Positions 35,494-46,926 of a stretch of 64,000 nucleotides of DNA are shown one piece after another; within the stretch, counting starts at the first letter, position 1; each line of letters starts with the position of its first letter. The notes beneath the pieces were generated by a model that did not search any database, was not told where the DNA came from, and saw only the letters and a list, made by a program, of their open reading frames with translations. Source of the DNA: Paenibacillus baekrokdamisoli (GTDB taxonomy: Bacteria; Bacillota; Bacilli; Paenibacillales; Paenibacillaceae); assembly GCF_003945345.1 (NCBI RefSeq), contig NZ_AP019308.1:3348001-3412000 (forward strand). The letters are read 5' to 3'. Position numbers and translations under genes: made by a program.

Positions 35494-36513
35494 TTACAGG
35501 CTAATGACTTTACCTGTCGCTTGTGCCTCGAACGCTGCAAGAATGACTTCCAGCGACTTGCGGCCTTCTTCTCCTGTAATGCTAGGTGGTGTATTCGTAA
35601 CGATGCTTGTGATGAAAGCATTAATGACACCGCTTGTTTCTTGCTTATCATTCGTAGCAATAGCACCAACATTATAGCGCTCTACTGTTCCATTGCGAAG
35701 CTCCACGATGATTTGATCCTCAGGATGTGTTCCGATTTTGATTAGACCGTTCTGGCACCAGATCAATGTACCGTTGTCTTCACCTTTGTAATACGTCCAG
35801 CTTGCTACAAGCGTACCGATCGCTCCGCTCTTCATACGTAGAAGAACAACAGCATTATCATCCACATCTGTACCTTTTTTATCAATGGTATCAATAAAGG
35901 CCGATACCTGCGCAACCTCGTCATCAAGCAGATAGCGAATCAGATCAGACTTATGAACACCAAGATCACCCATAGCGCCCATAACGGCTTCTTCCTTACG
36001 GAAGAACCAGCTTTCTCGGCCATCAATACTCCAACTCTCAGGACCTGGATGTCCGAAGGACGTACGGAAAGATAACACTTTACCAAGCTCACCTTTTTGC
36101 AAAATCTCTTTAGCCTTCACATGTGGCGGCATAAAGCGTTGGTTATGGCCGACCATCAAGTAAACACCATTCTTACTAGCAGCTTCAATCATCGCTGCCG
36201 CTTCTTCGTCTGTTGAAGCCATTGGCTTCTCAACAAGAACATGCGCGCCTGCATTGGCAGCAGCAATGGCTACAGCTGCATGCAGGTAATTCGGTGTACA
36301 GACGCTGACAGCATCCGGCTTCAGCTCACTTAACATATCCTCGTAGTTCGTGTAAGCCTTAGCCCCATATTCATCGGCATATTTCTGTGCGCGTTCTACA
36401 ACAGGATCACAGAAAGCAACAAGCTCTACATTCTCATTCGCCGCATATTCAGGAATATGACGGTATTTAGAGATTGAACCACAACCGACTACCGCAACTC
36501 TTATCTTACTCAT
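35494..36513 (-). CDS. Gfo/Idh/MocA family oxidoreductase
   Basis: 339 aa. The N-terminal Rossmann fold has VAVVGCGSISKYRHIPEYA, and EKPMAST is the family's EKP motif with the catalytic Lys. The C-terminal domain has DLGVHKSDLIRYLL (DxGxH). Typical reactions are NAD-linked oxidation of inositols, glucose or other polyol sugars. It follows the TIM-barrel isomerase gene by 29 bp and forms a two-gene operon, divergent from an AraC regulator. Confidence 0.93.
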   Translation of the reverse strand: MSKIRVAVVGCGSISKYRHIPEYAANENVELVAFCDPVVERAQKYADEYGAKAYTNYEDMLSELKPDAVSVCTPNYLHAAVAIAAANAGAHVLVEKPMASTDEEAAAMIEAASKNGVYLMVGHNQRFMPPHVKAKEILQKGELGKVLSFRTSFGHPGPESWSIDGRESWFFRKEEAVMGAMGDLGVHKSDLIRYLLDDEVAQVSAFIDTIDKKGTDVDDNAVVLLRMKSGAIGTLVASWTYYKGEDNGTLIWCQNGLIKIGTHPEDQIIVELRNGTVERYNVGAIATNDKQETSGVINAFITSIVTNTPPSITGEEGRKSLEVILAAFEAQATGKVISL

Positions 36514-36542
36514 CCTTGTCTCGCTCCTCTATCATGTTGTTA

Positions 36543-37310
36543 TTAAGCTTTATGTCCGTTCGCTCTCAGCCACTCGATGCTAGTCCGAACAGATGCTAGT
36601 GGTGGATTCGCGCAGCGGTCCTGCTCTACGATCAACCATTCTACTTGCGCTTTCTCAGCTGCGCCGATAAGATCATTAAGAGCCAAATCGCCTTGACCAA
36701 GCTCAACTGTATCGATGTCTTCGCCCGGTTTGCCTTGACGGAAATCCTTCAGGTGAAGCAGCGGCAAACGACCTGCGTATTTGGCAATATATGCAAGCGG
36801 GTCTTGTCCAGCGTATTGTACCCAGCCCAAATCGATTTCAACTTTAAGCAATTCTGAATCTACAGCGTTATACATCGCATCAAATACGAATTCACCGTTA
36901 ATTTTTCTCTCGAATTCAAAAGCATGGTTATGGTAAGCGAGCACTAGACCTTCTTCACGAAGACGCTGACCAATGCCATTAAATTTATTGAATAGCTCAA
37001 GCCAGAATGCTTCTCCACCAGCTAATTGCTCCCCTGTCAGATAAGGGCAGACGACATAACGAGCGCCCACTGTTTTCAAATAGGCTATTTCTTCATCCAA
37101 ATTCTCTTCAAGACGCTGCAGGCTGACATGGCTTCCGAATGCTTCAAGGCCAAGCTCATTCAGCAAATCGCGCATTTCCTCGGCAGTAGCATCTCCGTAT
37201 CCAGCAAATTCAACGCCCTCATAGCCCATCTCTGCAACCTGACGAAGCGTGCCTGTGAAGTCCTTCGCGGTATCGTCGCGAACCGTGTACAATTGCAATC
37301 CAATTTTCAT
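36543..37310 (-). CDS. Sugar phosphate isomerase/epimerase (xylose isomerase-like TIM barrel)
   Basis: 255 aa. AP-endonuclease-2/IolE-type barrel: MKIGLQLYTVRDDTAKD, YEGVEFAGYGD, LAYHNHAFEFE, EIDLGWVQYAG, HLKDFRQGK and VEQDRC carry the metal ligands (Glu, Asp, His, Glu). The family isomerises or dehydrates keto-sugars and inosose. GAGGAAG precedes the ATG. It is the first gene of the operon with the Gfo/Idh/MocA oxidoreductase; the two may act in succession on an inositol- or hexose-derived intermediate. Confidence 0.9.
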   Translation of the reverse strand: MKIGLQLYTVRDDTAKDFTGTLRQVAEMGYEGVEFAGYGDATAEEMRDLLNELGLEAFGSHVSLQRLEENLDEEIAYLKTVGARYVVCPYLTGEQLAGGEAFWLELFNKFNGIGQRLREEGLVLAYHNHAFEFERKINGEFVFDAMYNAVDSELLKVEIDLGWVQYAGQDPLAYIAKYAGRLPLLHLKDFRQGKPGEDIDTVELGQGDLALNDLIGAAEKAQVEWLIVEQDRCANPPLASVRTSIEWLRANGHKA

Positions 37311-37443
37311 TATAGGATCTTCCTCTCATGAAAAAAAATATAGTTGACGAATCTGATTATTATTATAGTGGAAAAGCTTCTATAAGTAGATGTAGAATAT
37401 AGCAATGACATGTACAATATTGCTACAAAAAAAAGGAGCCGCT

Positions 37444-38247
37444 ATGTATACAGAAACGATGGACTGCGGATATTCGTATCACTCCCAGCCTTTTCAAACT
37501 GGATTTCCGGAAGGAATGAGTAATTATTTATTCCGCTTCCAAACAGAAGGCTCCTGTGAAGCGCTTGTTGATGGCCGCATGCAGCGCATTGATGCGGGTG
37601 ATTTATTATTGTTCAAGCCAGGTGATGCTTACGTACTTAATATGACGAACTTACAAAGCGGTCAGGACATTACCGATACAGCTATCTCTAGCGGTGACTA
37701 CTACATCATGTGCAGAGGTCCTTGGCTGGATGAATGGTGGAGCCGCAAGGATCGACCGCAGCGAGTAAAGGTGGTTGCTGATGAGCGCTGGCTATCCATC
37801 TGGCAAGCACTCATTCTGGAGAAGCGTCGATTTCTCGAGGAGGATCTGGAGCTAGCTGATTATTTACTTCGTTCCCTCTGTCTAGGCCTTGATCGGGCTA
37901 TTAAGACCCAGTCCGTGCTTCAAGGCAAATCCTTCATCGCTACCCGTATGAAGAATTTTATCGATGAGCATGCCGGAGAGGCTTTTACCATTCAAATGGT
38001 TGCCGATCATGTTGGACTTAGCGTCTCGCGGACCGTTCATTTGTTCAAGGAATGCTACGGGATGACCATCATCCAGTATACCCAAAATGTCCGTCTATCT
38101 ATGGCTGCAGAGCGAATCAAATTCAGTCGAATGACATTGGAGCATATCGCTGAAACCTGTGGATTCGGCAGCTATTCCTATTTCTTTCGCGTATTCCGGC
38201 AGAAGCATGGCATCTCTCCGGCAGCTTACCGGGATGCGCAGCGTTAA
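37444..38247 (+). CDS. AraC family regulator of the isomerase-oxidoreductase pair
   Basis: 267 aa from an ATG with AAGGAG 6 nt upstream; the frame is open 13 codons earlier but unsupported. The N-terminal cupin-like sensor (EALVDGRMQRIDAGDLLLFKP) and C-terminal helix-turn-helix pair (IQMVADHVGLSVSRTVHLFK, LEHIAETCGFGSYSYFFRVF) are typical. It is divergent from the operon at 36.5-37.3 kb, its probable target. Its end overlaps the convergent coaD-like gene by 4 bp. Confidence 0.9.
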   Translation: MYTETMDCGYSYHSQPFQTGFPEGMSNYLFRFQTEGSCEALVDGRMQRIDAGDLLLFKPGDAYVLNMTNLQSGQDITDTAISSGDYYIMCRGPWLDEWWSRKDRPQRVKVVADERWLSIWQALILEKRRFLEEDLELADYLLRSLCLGLDRAIKTQSVLQGKSFIATRMKNFIDEHAGEAFTIQMVADHVGLSVSRTVHLFKECYGMTIIQYTQNVRLSMAAERIKFSRMTLEHIAETCGFGSYSYFFRVFRQKHGISPAAYRDAQR

Positions 38248-38759
38248 TCCAATTCCTTCTTATCTGCCTGACCTTGACCTAATTCATAGAGTAAAGCCAA
38301 TTTATAGGCATCTGCAGCCATATAGTGACTAGCCAGCTCATGCTTCCCGGATTGAAAAAACATGCGGACGAGCGAGCTGTTCGTCTGCATATGCTGCGTA
38401 TAGGGAGAAAGGTACACCGTTTCGGCAGTAGTCGTATTGCGGATATATTGCTCTAACTGAAGCTCATATTCTAGGTCTGTAGCGTTACGAATCCCCCGGA
38501 TCACGGCTCCGATCCCGTTGTCATTAATATAATCGGCAACAATGCCCTCGAAAGGGGAAATAACGATGCGTTCGGCAAATTGCTCTGGAATCGATCGGCT
38601 GACTAAGCTAGATCGCTGCTCTAACGAGAATAAATGCTTCTTCGAACGGTTATTCGCGACGACTATGTGAATGATGTCAAACAGCTTGAAGGCTCGTTCA
38701 ATAACGGACACATGCCCAAGCGTAATCGGGTCAAAGCTCCCTGCATAAACAGCTTTCAT
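38244..38759 (-). CDS. coaD: Phosphopantetheine adenylyltransferase-like protein (CoaD family)
   Basis: 171 aa. The nucleotidyltransferase motif is MKAVYAGSFDPITLGHVSVI (TxGH type), and family features VIRGIRNATDLEYELQLEQ and SSLVR are present. The usual ISSSLVR loop reads NSSLVR after MQT, and the C-terminus is longer than in typical CoaD (about 160 aa), so it may be a paralogue. CoaD transfers AMP from ATP to 4'-phosphopantetheine in CoA synthesis. The usual neighbour rsmD is absent here. Confidence 0.8.
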   Translation of the reverse strand: MKAVYAGSFDPITLGHVSVIERAFKLFDIIHIVVANNRSKKHLFSLEQRSSLVSRSIPEQFAERIVISPFEGIVADYINDNGIGAVIRGIRNATDLEYELQLEQYIRNTTTAETVYLSPYTQHMQTNSSLVRMFFQSGKHELASHYMAADAYKLALLYELGQGQADKKELD

Positions 38760-38928
38760 CGATATCCATCTCCTTTGTTGAATACCACTTTTGCAGAGAT
38801 TGTAACATGATTCTTGAAAACAACCAAGATACGCGTTACCCTTTGCGCGTTATCCTTTTGCGTTACCCCTTTATGTATCGCGTGTCCGACCGCAAGCCCA
38901 CCTCTAAGTAAGCGAAAGACAAAGAGGC

Positions 38929-38965
38929 AGCCTCCATAAATAACTGGAAGCTGCCTCTTTGAAGG
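38929..38965 (-). terminator. Terminator of ppaC
   Basis: AAAGAGGCAGC pairs with GCTGCCTCTTT around a 14-nt loop, 14 bp after the ppaC stop. Confidence 0.8.
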
Positions 38966-38978
38966 ACTATACTTGAAT

Positions 38979-39911
38979 TTACAGTTTATTCAACGTTTCT
39001 GTAAGAACAGGAACGATCTGCGATTTACGTGAAACAACGCCTTTAAGAGTGGCTTTGTTATCAGCTAATGTTACGTTATAAGCTTGCTCTACCGCATTTG
39101 CCACTTTACCAAGAGCCAATGCAACAGAGTCGTTATTCAAGATATCTGTTACGACGAATACGAACAGATCCAAGCCTTTGTCCGCGATAATCGTGTTCAG
39201 CGCAGCTTCAACCTCTGCTTGACGGTTAAGAACATCGTTCACGTCCACCGCATTCACTTGTGCGATTTCGACTTTGTAGCTGCCCATTTGGAATTCTTTT
39301 GCATCTAAGGAAATGAGCTGCGCGATTGTTTTGTCGCTCAGGTCTGCTCCTGCTTTGAGCATCTCAAGACCATAGCTATCCGCATCTACACCAGCAATTG
39401 CTGCCAGCTCACGAGCTGCCGCAACATCTTCAGGTGTACAAGTTGGTGACTTGAACAGCAAGGAATCAGAAATAATTGCGGAAAGCATCAAGCCAGCAAT
39501 TTCTGGACGAATGGCTACGCCGTTTTCTTTGTACATTTTATTAAGAATCGTTGCTGTACAGCCAACAGGCTCGCAGCGGTAGTAAAGCGGGTGGCTTGTC
39601 TCAAAGTTAGCAATACGGTGATGGTCGATAACTTCTACCACGCGAACTTTATCGATATCGCTAGCGCTTTGCTGACGTTCATTATGATCAACCAGAATTA
39701 CTTGGTTCACTTCATTGGCTACTGTTTCGACAAGGCGCGGTGCCTCTACTTTGAATTGGTTAAGCGCATATTGCGTTTCGCCGCTAACATCGCCAAGACG
39801 AACGGCTTCAGCGTCAACACCTAGGCTTTTCTTAAGTTCTGCATATGCAACTGCTGAGCAAATTGTGTCCGTGTCCGGATTTTTATGACCGAAAATAAGT
39901 ACTTTTTCCAT
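38979..39911 (-). CDS. ppaC: Manganese-dependent inorganic pyrophosphatase
   Basis: 310 aa, the family II PPase size. The start ATG has AAGGAG 8 nt before it. DHH-family motifs: [23 protein letters not shown] ([10 protein letters not shown]), and the C-terminal DHHA2 substrate motif SRKSQIVP. It hydrolyses cytosolic pyrophosphate. A single-gene unit with its own terminator. Confidence 0.97.
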   Translation of the reverse strand: MEKVLIFGHKNPDTDTICSAVAYAELKKSLGVDAEAVRLGDVSGETQYALNQFKVEAPRLVETVANEVNQVILVDHNERQQSASDIDKVRVVEVIDHHRIANFETSHPLYYRCEPVGCTATILNKMYKENGVAIRPEIAGLMLSAIISDSLLFKSPTCTPEDVAAARELAAIAGVDADSYGLEMLKAGADLSDKTIAQLISLDAKEFQMGSYKVEIAQVNAVDVNDVLNRQAEVEAALNTIIADKGLDLFVFVVTDILNNDSVALALGKVANAVEQAYNVTLADNKATLKGVVSRKSQIVPVLTETLNKL

Positions 39912-40169
39912 GATCAAACTCCTTAATCTGATGTATTGGGAAATCCCTCTCCAGATTATATCGTTATTTCACTCTTATTTCTATATTCTATCGTTCTTTG
40001 TCTTCAAATGGATGCGATTCCAATTACGCAAAGCGTATTACCACGCTTTCATTGCCATGCTCGTAAAGCCAAATGAATTTATAAGTACCACTGTGGTTTA
40101 TAACCGATTATAATATATATAATAGTTAGATAACCACATGCTGAAATTTCAATGATGACGAGGTGCAAG

Positions 40170-40916
40170 ATGATTATAATCAAGACAAAAGAAGAAATTA
40201 ATAACATGCGCAAAGCCGGTATTATTTTGGCTTCCTGCCATAAAGAAATAGCCAAGCTCATCAAGCCTGGAATATCGACCAATGAAATTGATCAATTCGC
40301 AGAAAAATTCATGCTTGAGCATGGCGCAACACCCGAGCAGAAGGGCTACAACGGCTACCGCTTCGCAACCTGCGCATCCATCAATGATGTGATCTGCCAC
40401 GGATTCCCATCTGAGACCGCTCTTAAGGATGGCGATATCGTAACCATAGATATGGTTGTTAATTTGAACGGCTGGCTTGCGGATTCCGCATGGTCATATG
40501 CAGTAGGCTCCGTTGCTCCTGAAGCGCAGCGCCTCTTGAACGTTACTGAGGAATCACTTTATAAAGGAATTGCACAAGCGGTTATAGGTAATCGGATCGG
40601 TGACATCTCCCACGCCATTCAAACCTACGCGGAGGCAGAAGGCTTCTCCGTCGTTCGGGAATTTATCGGTCACGGTATCGGCTCGATCATGCACGAAGAA
40701 CCGCAGGTTCCGCATTACGGCCCCCCTGGAAGAGGTCCCAGGTTGAAGGAAGGCATGGTATTAACGATTGAACCGATGCTTAATGCCGGCGAATGGAAGA
40801 GCAAGCTGGACTCCGACGGATGGACCGCAAGAACGATAGACGGCAGGCTTTCCGCCCAATATGAGCATACGCTTGCGATTACTGAGGATGGTCCGTTCAT
40901 TCTTACCAAGCTTTAA
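40170..40916 (+). CDS. map: Methionine aminopeptidase type I
   Basis: 248 aa from the ATG preceded by GAGGTG; the frame is open 6 codons earlier. Metal ligands are visible: Asp in TIDMVVNLNGW, Asp in LADSAWSYAVG, His in FIGHGIGSIMHEEPQVPHYG, Glu in TIEPML and Glu in QYEHTLAI. It removes the initiator Met from nascent proteins. It is not in the ribosomal-protein operon where the main map of Bacillales usually lies, so it is probably a second copy. Confidence 0.95.
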   Translation: MIIIKTKEEINNMRKAGIILASCHKEIAKLIKPGISTNEIDQFAEKFMLEHGATPEQKGYNGYRFATCASINDVICHGFPSETALKDGDIVTIDMVVNLNGWLADSAWSYAVGSVAPEAQRLLNVTEESLYKGIAQAVIGNRIGDISHAIQTYAEAEGFSVVREFIGHGIGSIMHEEPQVPHYGPPGRGPRLKEGMVLTIEPMLNAGEWKSKLDSDGWTARTIDGRLSAQYEHTLAITEDGPFILTKL

Positions 40917-40923
40917 ACGACAG

Positions 40924-40975
40924 AGGGCTGTATCCACTCGTGATGGTTTTCATCACAGCGGGTACAGCCCTTCAC
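40924..40975. terminator. Bidirectional terminator between map and pyrB
   Basis: AGGGCTGTA pairs with TACAGCCCT, with inner CGTGATG/CATCACAG pairing, between convergent stops. Confidence 0.75.
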
Positions 40976-40997
40976 TTATTATGGGATCGCTTCAAGC

Positions 40998-41927
40998 TCA
41001 AGCTTTACCAGATAAGCATTTCTCGATAATCGCCATGCGAATGTACAATCCATTCTGGGCTTGTCTGAAATATGCCGCACGAGGATCTTGATCCACTTCG
41101 ATCGCAATCTCTCCCGCACGGGGCAGCGGATGAAGGATCATCGCTTCCTTCTTCATAAACGAAAGAAGATGACGATCAATGATGTATTTACCTGCGGCCT
41201 TATTATATTCCTCTTCTGATGGGAAGCGCTCTTTCTGTATACGCGTCTGGTAGAACACATCTGCCACTTTAGCCACTTCTACCAAATCCGTCGTTTCTTG
41301 ATATTTGATCCCTTTATCATCCAAATACTGCTTGACCGAATCCGGAATGACGACATTATCAGGTGCGATGAAATAGATATGAACATTTTGATAGTTAGCT
41401 AGCAGATAACTAAGTGAATGAACCGTTCTTCCGTAGGTTAAATCCCCAATCATGGCAATATGCAGCCCATCAATTCGGCCGAATTCCTTCTGAATGGTGT
41501 ACAAATCGAGCAGCGCCTGCGTGGGATGCTCTCCAGAGCCATCGCCCGCATTAATAACAGGAACACTTGATACGGCAGCCGCTCGTTTAGCAGATCCAAT
41601 CTCCGTATGACGTAGAACGATAAGATCGCTATAGCCTGAAATAATTCGTATCGTATCCTCAAGGGTTTCCCCTTTAATCGTGGATGAGAACTGACTGGCA
41701 TTCTCAGTCCCTATCACACGTCCACCAAGACGGTGCATGGCTGACTCGAAAGAAAAACGAGTACGCGTGCTGGCCTCAAAAAACAACGTGCTCATAATTT
41801 TGGAAGTAAAACGATCTGTACCGGCATGTTTGGCAACGTGCTCCATCTCTCTTGCTGAGATGAAAAGCTTATCGAGCACAGCCCGATCGAATTGCTTGGC
41901 TCCGAGAACATGATACAAAGTACTCAT
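40998..41927 (-). CDS. pyrB: Aspartate carbamoyltransferase catalytic chain
   Basis: 309 aa. Carbamoyl-phosphate motif STRTRFSFESAMHRLGG, then LRHTEIGSAKRAA, HPTQALLDLYTIQ, and the aspartate loop HPLPRAGEIAIEVD. The C-terminal part (DPRAAYFRQAQNG) resembles the enterobacterial type rather than the usual Bacillus pyr-operon enzyme. It catalyses the first committed pyrimidine step. It stands alone, with no pyr neighbours. Upstream are a perfect 8-bp hairpin (41950-41967) and a cre-like sequence (42002-42015). The chosen ATG has only a weak site upstream. Confidence 0.93.
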   Translation of the reverse strand: MSTLYHVLGAKQFDRAVLDKLFISAREMEHVAKHAGTDRFTSKIMSTLFFEASTRTRFSFESAMHRLGGRVIGTENASQFSSTIKGETLEDTIRIISGYSDLIVLRHTEIGSAKRAAAVSSVPVINAGDGSGEHPTQALLDLYTIQKEFGRIDGLHIAMIGDLTYGRTVHSLSYLLANYQNVHIYFIAPDNVVIPDSVKQYLDDKGIKYQETTDLVEVAKVADVFYQTRIQKERFPSEEEYNKAAGKYIIDRHLLSFMKKEAMILHPLPRAGEIAIEVDQDPRAAYFRQAQNGLYIRMAIIEKCLSGKA

Positions 41928-41949
41928 ATGCCTGTCCATTCCCTTCATG

Positions 41950-41967
41950 TGCTGGTTTCAACCAGCA
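41950..41967 (-). promoter_or_regulatory. Hairpin in the pyrB leader
   Basis: TGCTGGTT-TC-AACCAGCA, 8-bp perfect arms, starting 22 nt upstream of the pyrB ATG. It does not contain the PyrR binding-loop sequence I know. It could affect translation or mRNA stability. Confidence 0.45.
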
Positions 41968-42078
41968 TTTGATTAGGTTCATACTGATTATAAGCTTTGA
42001 ATGTAAGCGGACACAAATTGAATTGGTATTTTCAATCGTAACTTTAATTCTGGCTCAACACTAAAATAAGTGCTTCAT

Positions 42079-42231
42079 GTGCGTAGAAGCCCGCTACGCA
42101 GACGGATCATTCTTACGATCGCTGTTGTCTCCCTATTTCTTGATTCTATCCCTTAGGGGTAGAAATAAGGAGACAAAGGCGAACGCTTGCGCTTCTTCAG
42201 AATGATTCCGTCCGCTTCGCTAGGTACTTCG
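42079..42231. repeat. Long-hairpin repeat element, copy 9 (inverted orientation)
   Basis: Reverse-oriented copy between pyrB and glpK: GCAGACGGATCATTCTTACG ... CTATCCCTTAGGGGTAG ... GATTCCGTCCGCTTCGCTAGG. Confidence 0.9.
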
Positions 42232-42311
42232 GGATGGCAAGCACTGACTTCCCTAATTGATAGAACCTGAGGAGTGGAGGCTTTTATCCGAATAACGAGT
42301 CAGACGCTAAG

Positions 42312-42355
42312 AAAAAACCTGAAATTCCTTAGTTATCAAGGAATTTCAGGTTTTG
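42312..42355 (-). terminator. Terminator of glpK
   Basis: AAAACCTGAAATTCCTT pairs with AAGGAATTTCAGGTTTT, with a T run on the minus strand, 36 bp after the glpK stop. Confidence 0.92.
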
Positions 42356-42390
42356 TTGTTTGGGCTCCAGTCGAAGAGATTGTACCCTCA

Positions 42391-44467
<2,077 letters not shown>

Positions 44468-44502
44468 ATTCCTTCCCCCTCCAAAAGATTGCAGTCTCTC
44501 TA

Positions 44503-44678
44503 TTCCGCTACGCGCACGGATCATTCTTCTCTCTATTCCGCTATGCGGACGGATCATTCTTACGATCGCTGTTGTCTCCCTATTTCTTGATTCTATCCCT
44601 TAAGGGTAGAAATCGTGAGACAAAGGCGAACGCTGCCGCTTCTTCAGAACGATTCCGTCCGCTTCGCTGGGTACTTCG
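44503..44678. repeat. Long-hairpin repeat element, copy 10 (inverted, with duplicated end)
   Basis: Inverted copy directly upstream of glpP. The outer arm is duplicated: CTCTATTCCGCTACGCGCAC and CTCTATTCCGCTATGCGGAC, 34 bp apart. The apex arm is diverged (AGAAATCGTGAGAC). Confidence 0.88.
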
Positions 44679-44713
44679 TGATGGTAAGCACTGATTATGA
44701 TTTTGACCCTATC

Positions 44714-44752
44714 AAAGAAAAGGAAACCCTTAACGAGTTTCCTCCTTTTCTA
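44714..44752 (-). terminator. Terminator of the membrane hydrolase gene
   Basis: AGAAAAGG-AAAC pairs with GTTT-(CCT)-CCTTTTCT, with a small bulge, about 20 bp after the hydrolase stop. Confidence 0.6.
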
Positions 44753-44773
44753 GGAATGAAAATCTAGTTAGAG

Positions 44774-46678
44774 TTATGCCGATAGACTGGAATCGGCCTT
44801 AGAGGCTTTTGTGCGCTTCACGAGAAGGATAATTGCAGCAACAACCGCGCAAATCAGGAACGTAACTATAGATGAAGTATTAGAAACAGCCTGACCGGCA
44901 TATTGCGTAGCCTGACCTGCTACGATGTACCAGGTAATTAATAGCGTGTTGGCGATCGCACCCGCGTAAATCGTTCCTGTCTTACGGAAGAAGTAAGTGG
45001 ACACGAGCGAGATGACGATATTCACCGGAACAAACTGGAACGCGACAATCCCGAGAAGTGCTTGCGTTTTCCAAAACAATTCCCCTGTTGAGAAGAGAGT
45101 GACATACTGCATCAAGATTAATACCAAGATTCCAAGTGTATTAATCGCGGCATTTGCCCCGAACCATTTCCATGCAGTAGCCGTTTCGGAACTACCTTCT
45201 TTGAGGCGAAGCTGACCATGAATCAGTAAGCCGTTCGCAAGGAAGAACAAGAGGAAAGGAACGGTGTACTTCAACATGAGTACAAATTGATCCCAGCTCA
45301 TTACTTTAAACGCCATAACCCAAATTCGGAAGTCAAGATGGAACCATGAATCGATTAACAAGGTTAGCAGGTATAGGGATCCGACCGAGCTAACAGCGAG
45401 AACAATGGATGCCCACAAGCCTCGCAGATCAATTTCAAACCTCGCTGCGGAATAAGAAACGCCATAATGGAATGTACTTCCGCCTTCTTTGCGGTTTAAG
45501 AAGAAATGCCACAGACCGATCAAGATCGCTGCAATAACTGCATTGAACAAGACCCAAATCACGAATCCGTTCGTAATTGACTGGCCCCAGAAGCTTCCGG
45601 CCGGGAACCATTTGGATCCCCATTCTTGGAACTTGAAGAAGGTAACCGCGGGAATAGCTGTCGAGATCAATGCTCCCACAATCCAGCCTGATCCCGTAAT
45701 TCCCTTGCCATCCGGTCTCGGTCTTACGGCAGCTTGGAAAAGCCCTGCTCTTAACATATTACCTGCTACCGAGAATAAGAAGAGGAATGCTCCGATCATC
45801 GCTACGAATGTTCCATATTCCTTCGTTCGCCATACTTGCGAGCTTGGATCGATCGGCGCCGGCGCTGGCATAGATTGTTGAAGGAAATCGATCGCATTGC
45901 CAACCGCTGCCTTAGACCAGTGGTCCCCAGGATGTATGACATTCGGGGTATAGAGCATACGAGCCGATTTATTATCGAAGGAGCCATATAGCTTCTCAGG
46001 TACGATAGAATCCGCAGCGCCGAATACTTTCTTCAGCTTATCGGTACCAACGATCTGAGGCGCCTTTGCCACCTCCCACATTAAAGGTGCGAACTCATCA
46101 TATTTACTGAAGACGATTGCATAATTGAATGGCGTTTTTGCGGTTACTTCTCCGGAGTAGAAGGTTTCCGTAGAAGAACCCTCCTGAATAACCGTGTGTA
46201 CCCATTCCGGCTTAGCTGTAGCTGCGGCCAATATCGACCAGCCACCCATGGAATGACCTTCAAGTGCAATCTTCTCTTTATTAACGAAAGCTAGGTTGCG
46301 AAGGTAGCTGAGACCGGCCAAGGAGCCCCTCATTGTAGGGTCAAGGGGAGATTGCTCAGAATATCCATGACCTTCCATGTCCATGGAAAGCACAACGTAA
46401 CCTCGTCTTGCAAACTCAATGTCAAAAGCGGTTTGAGCCTCACGTGAGTTGATATAACCATGCATGGTAAGCACTGCGGGCAGCGGCTTCGTTGGATCCA
46501 TCTTGGCAGGCGTATACAGCAGTGCACTTAGCAAATTGCCATTATCACCAACGAATCGGACATCTTTGATGCTAACGTTCCCATTGTCCGTCTGAACATT
46601 ATTTGCGATTAGGCCGCTGATCAGAACAATCAACAATGATACGATAATCGATAATGGTCTAGAGAAAAAGTTTTTCAT
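44774..46678 (-). CDS. Membrane protein with N-terminal alpha/beta hydrolase domain
   Basis: 634 aa. Residues 7-25 are a membrane anchor. About 35-270 form an alpha/beta hydrolase (AVLTMHGYINSREAQ, nucleophile Ser in LEGHSMGGWSI, Asp in FSKYDEFAPL, His in NVIHPGDHWSK). From about 290 to 625 there are eight or so membrane helices. The hydrolase part faces outside if the first helix is an anchor. The ATG has GGGGGTC upstream. A leader with terminator and antiterminator like that of glpD precedes it, so it appears to belong to the GlpP regulon; a lipid or glycerol-ester hydrolase that feeds glycerol to GlpK/GlpD is an attractive guess. Function unproved. Confidence 0.85.
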   Translation of the reverse strand: MKNFFSRPLSIIVSLLIVLISGLIANNVQTDNGNVSIKDVRFVGDNGNLLSALLYTPAKMDPTKPLPAVLTMHGYINSREAQTAFDIEFARRGYVVLSMDMEGHGYSEQSPLDPTMRGSLAGLSYLRNLAFVNKEKIALEGHSMGGWSILAAATAKPEWVHTVIQEGSSTETFYSGEVTAKTPFNYAIVFSKYDEFAPLMWEVAKAPQIVGTDKLKKVFGAADSIVPEKLYGSFDNKSARMLYTPNVIHPGDHWSKAAVGNAIDFLQQSMPAPAPIDPSSQVWRTKEYGTFVAMIGAFLFLFSVAGNMLRAGLFQAAVRPRPDGKGITGSGWIVGALISTAIPAVTFFKFQEWGSKWFPAGSFWGQSITNGFVIWVLFNAVIAAILIGLWHFFLNRKEGGSTFHYGVSYSAARFEIDLRGLWASIVLAVSSVGSLYLLTLLIDSWFHLDFRIWVMAFKVMSWDQFVLMLKYTVPFLLFFLANGLLIHGQLRLKEGSSETATAWKWFGANAAINTLGILVLILMQYVTLFSTGELFWKTQALLGIVAFQFVPVNIVISLVSTYFFRKTGTIYAGAIANTLLITWYIVAGQATQYAGQAVSNTSSIVTFLICAVVAAIILLVKRTKASKADSSLSA

Positions 46679-46790
46679 AACGCTGATCGACCCCCTGTTA
46701 ATAATTTGCTATCCATTCTCCATTACCTGCTTGCGGATCTTGCTTTTATTCCGTAGAGCAATACTCTCATCACTCCTTCCAGCACAACAA

Positions 46791-46870
46791 AAAATCCACA
46801 TCAAACTGCTCTCCCTAAGGATAGCAATTAATGTGGATCTCCAGTTCTCCATCACATTATTAACTTGTGA
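46791..46870 (-). promoter_or_regulatory. GlpP-type antitermination leader of the membrane hydrolase
   Basis: On the minus strand CACAAGTTAATA leads into the hairpin TAATGTG-(ATGGAGAACTGGAGATC)-CACATTA (46830-46858). The 3' arm CACAT is reused by a terminator, ATCCACAT ... ATGTGGAT followed by TTTTTT (46791-46838). The two folds exclude each other. The same CACAAGTTAATA, paired GGAGA motifs and spacing occur in the glpD leader. GlpP binding is inferred from that match. Confidence 0.7.
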
Positions 46871-46926
46871 TATTTATAACACGCCATGAAAGCGGTGTCA
46901 ATAGCTTTTGACGCTGAAAGATTTGG

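Noticed and set aside
44468..44557. N-terminal extension of GlpP
   Set aside because: Those 30 codons translate the hairpin repeat and are not like GlpP; a TTG with a strong GGAGGGGGAAGG site gives the normal protein start.
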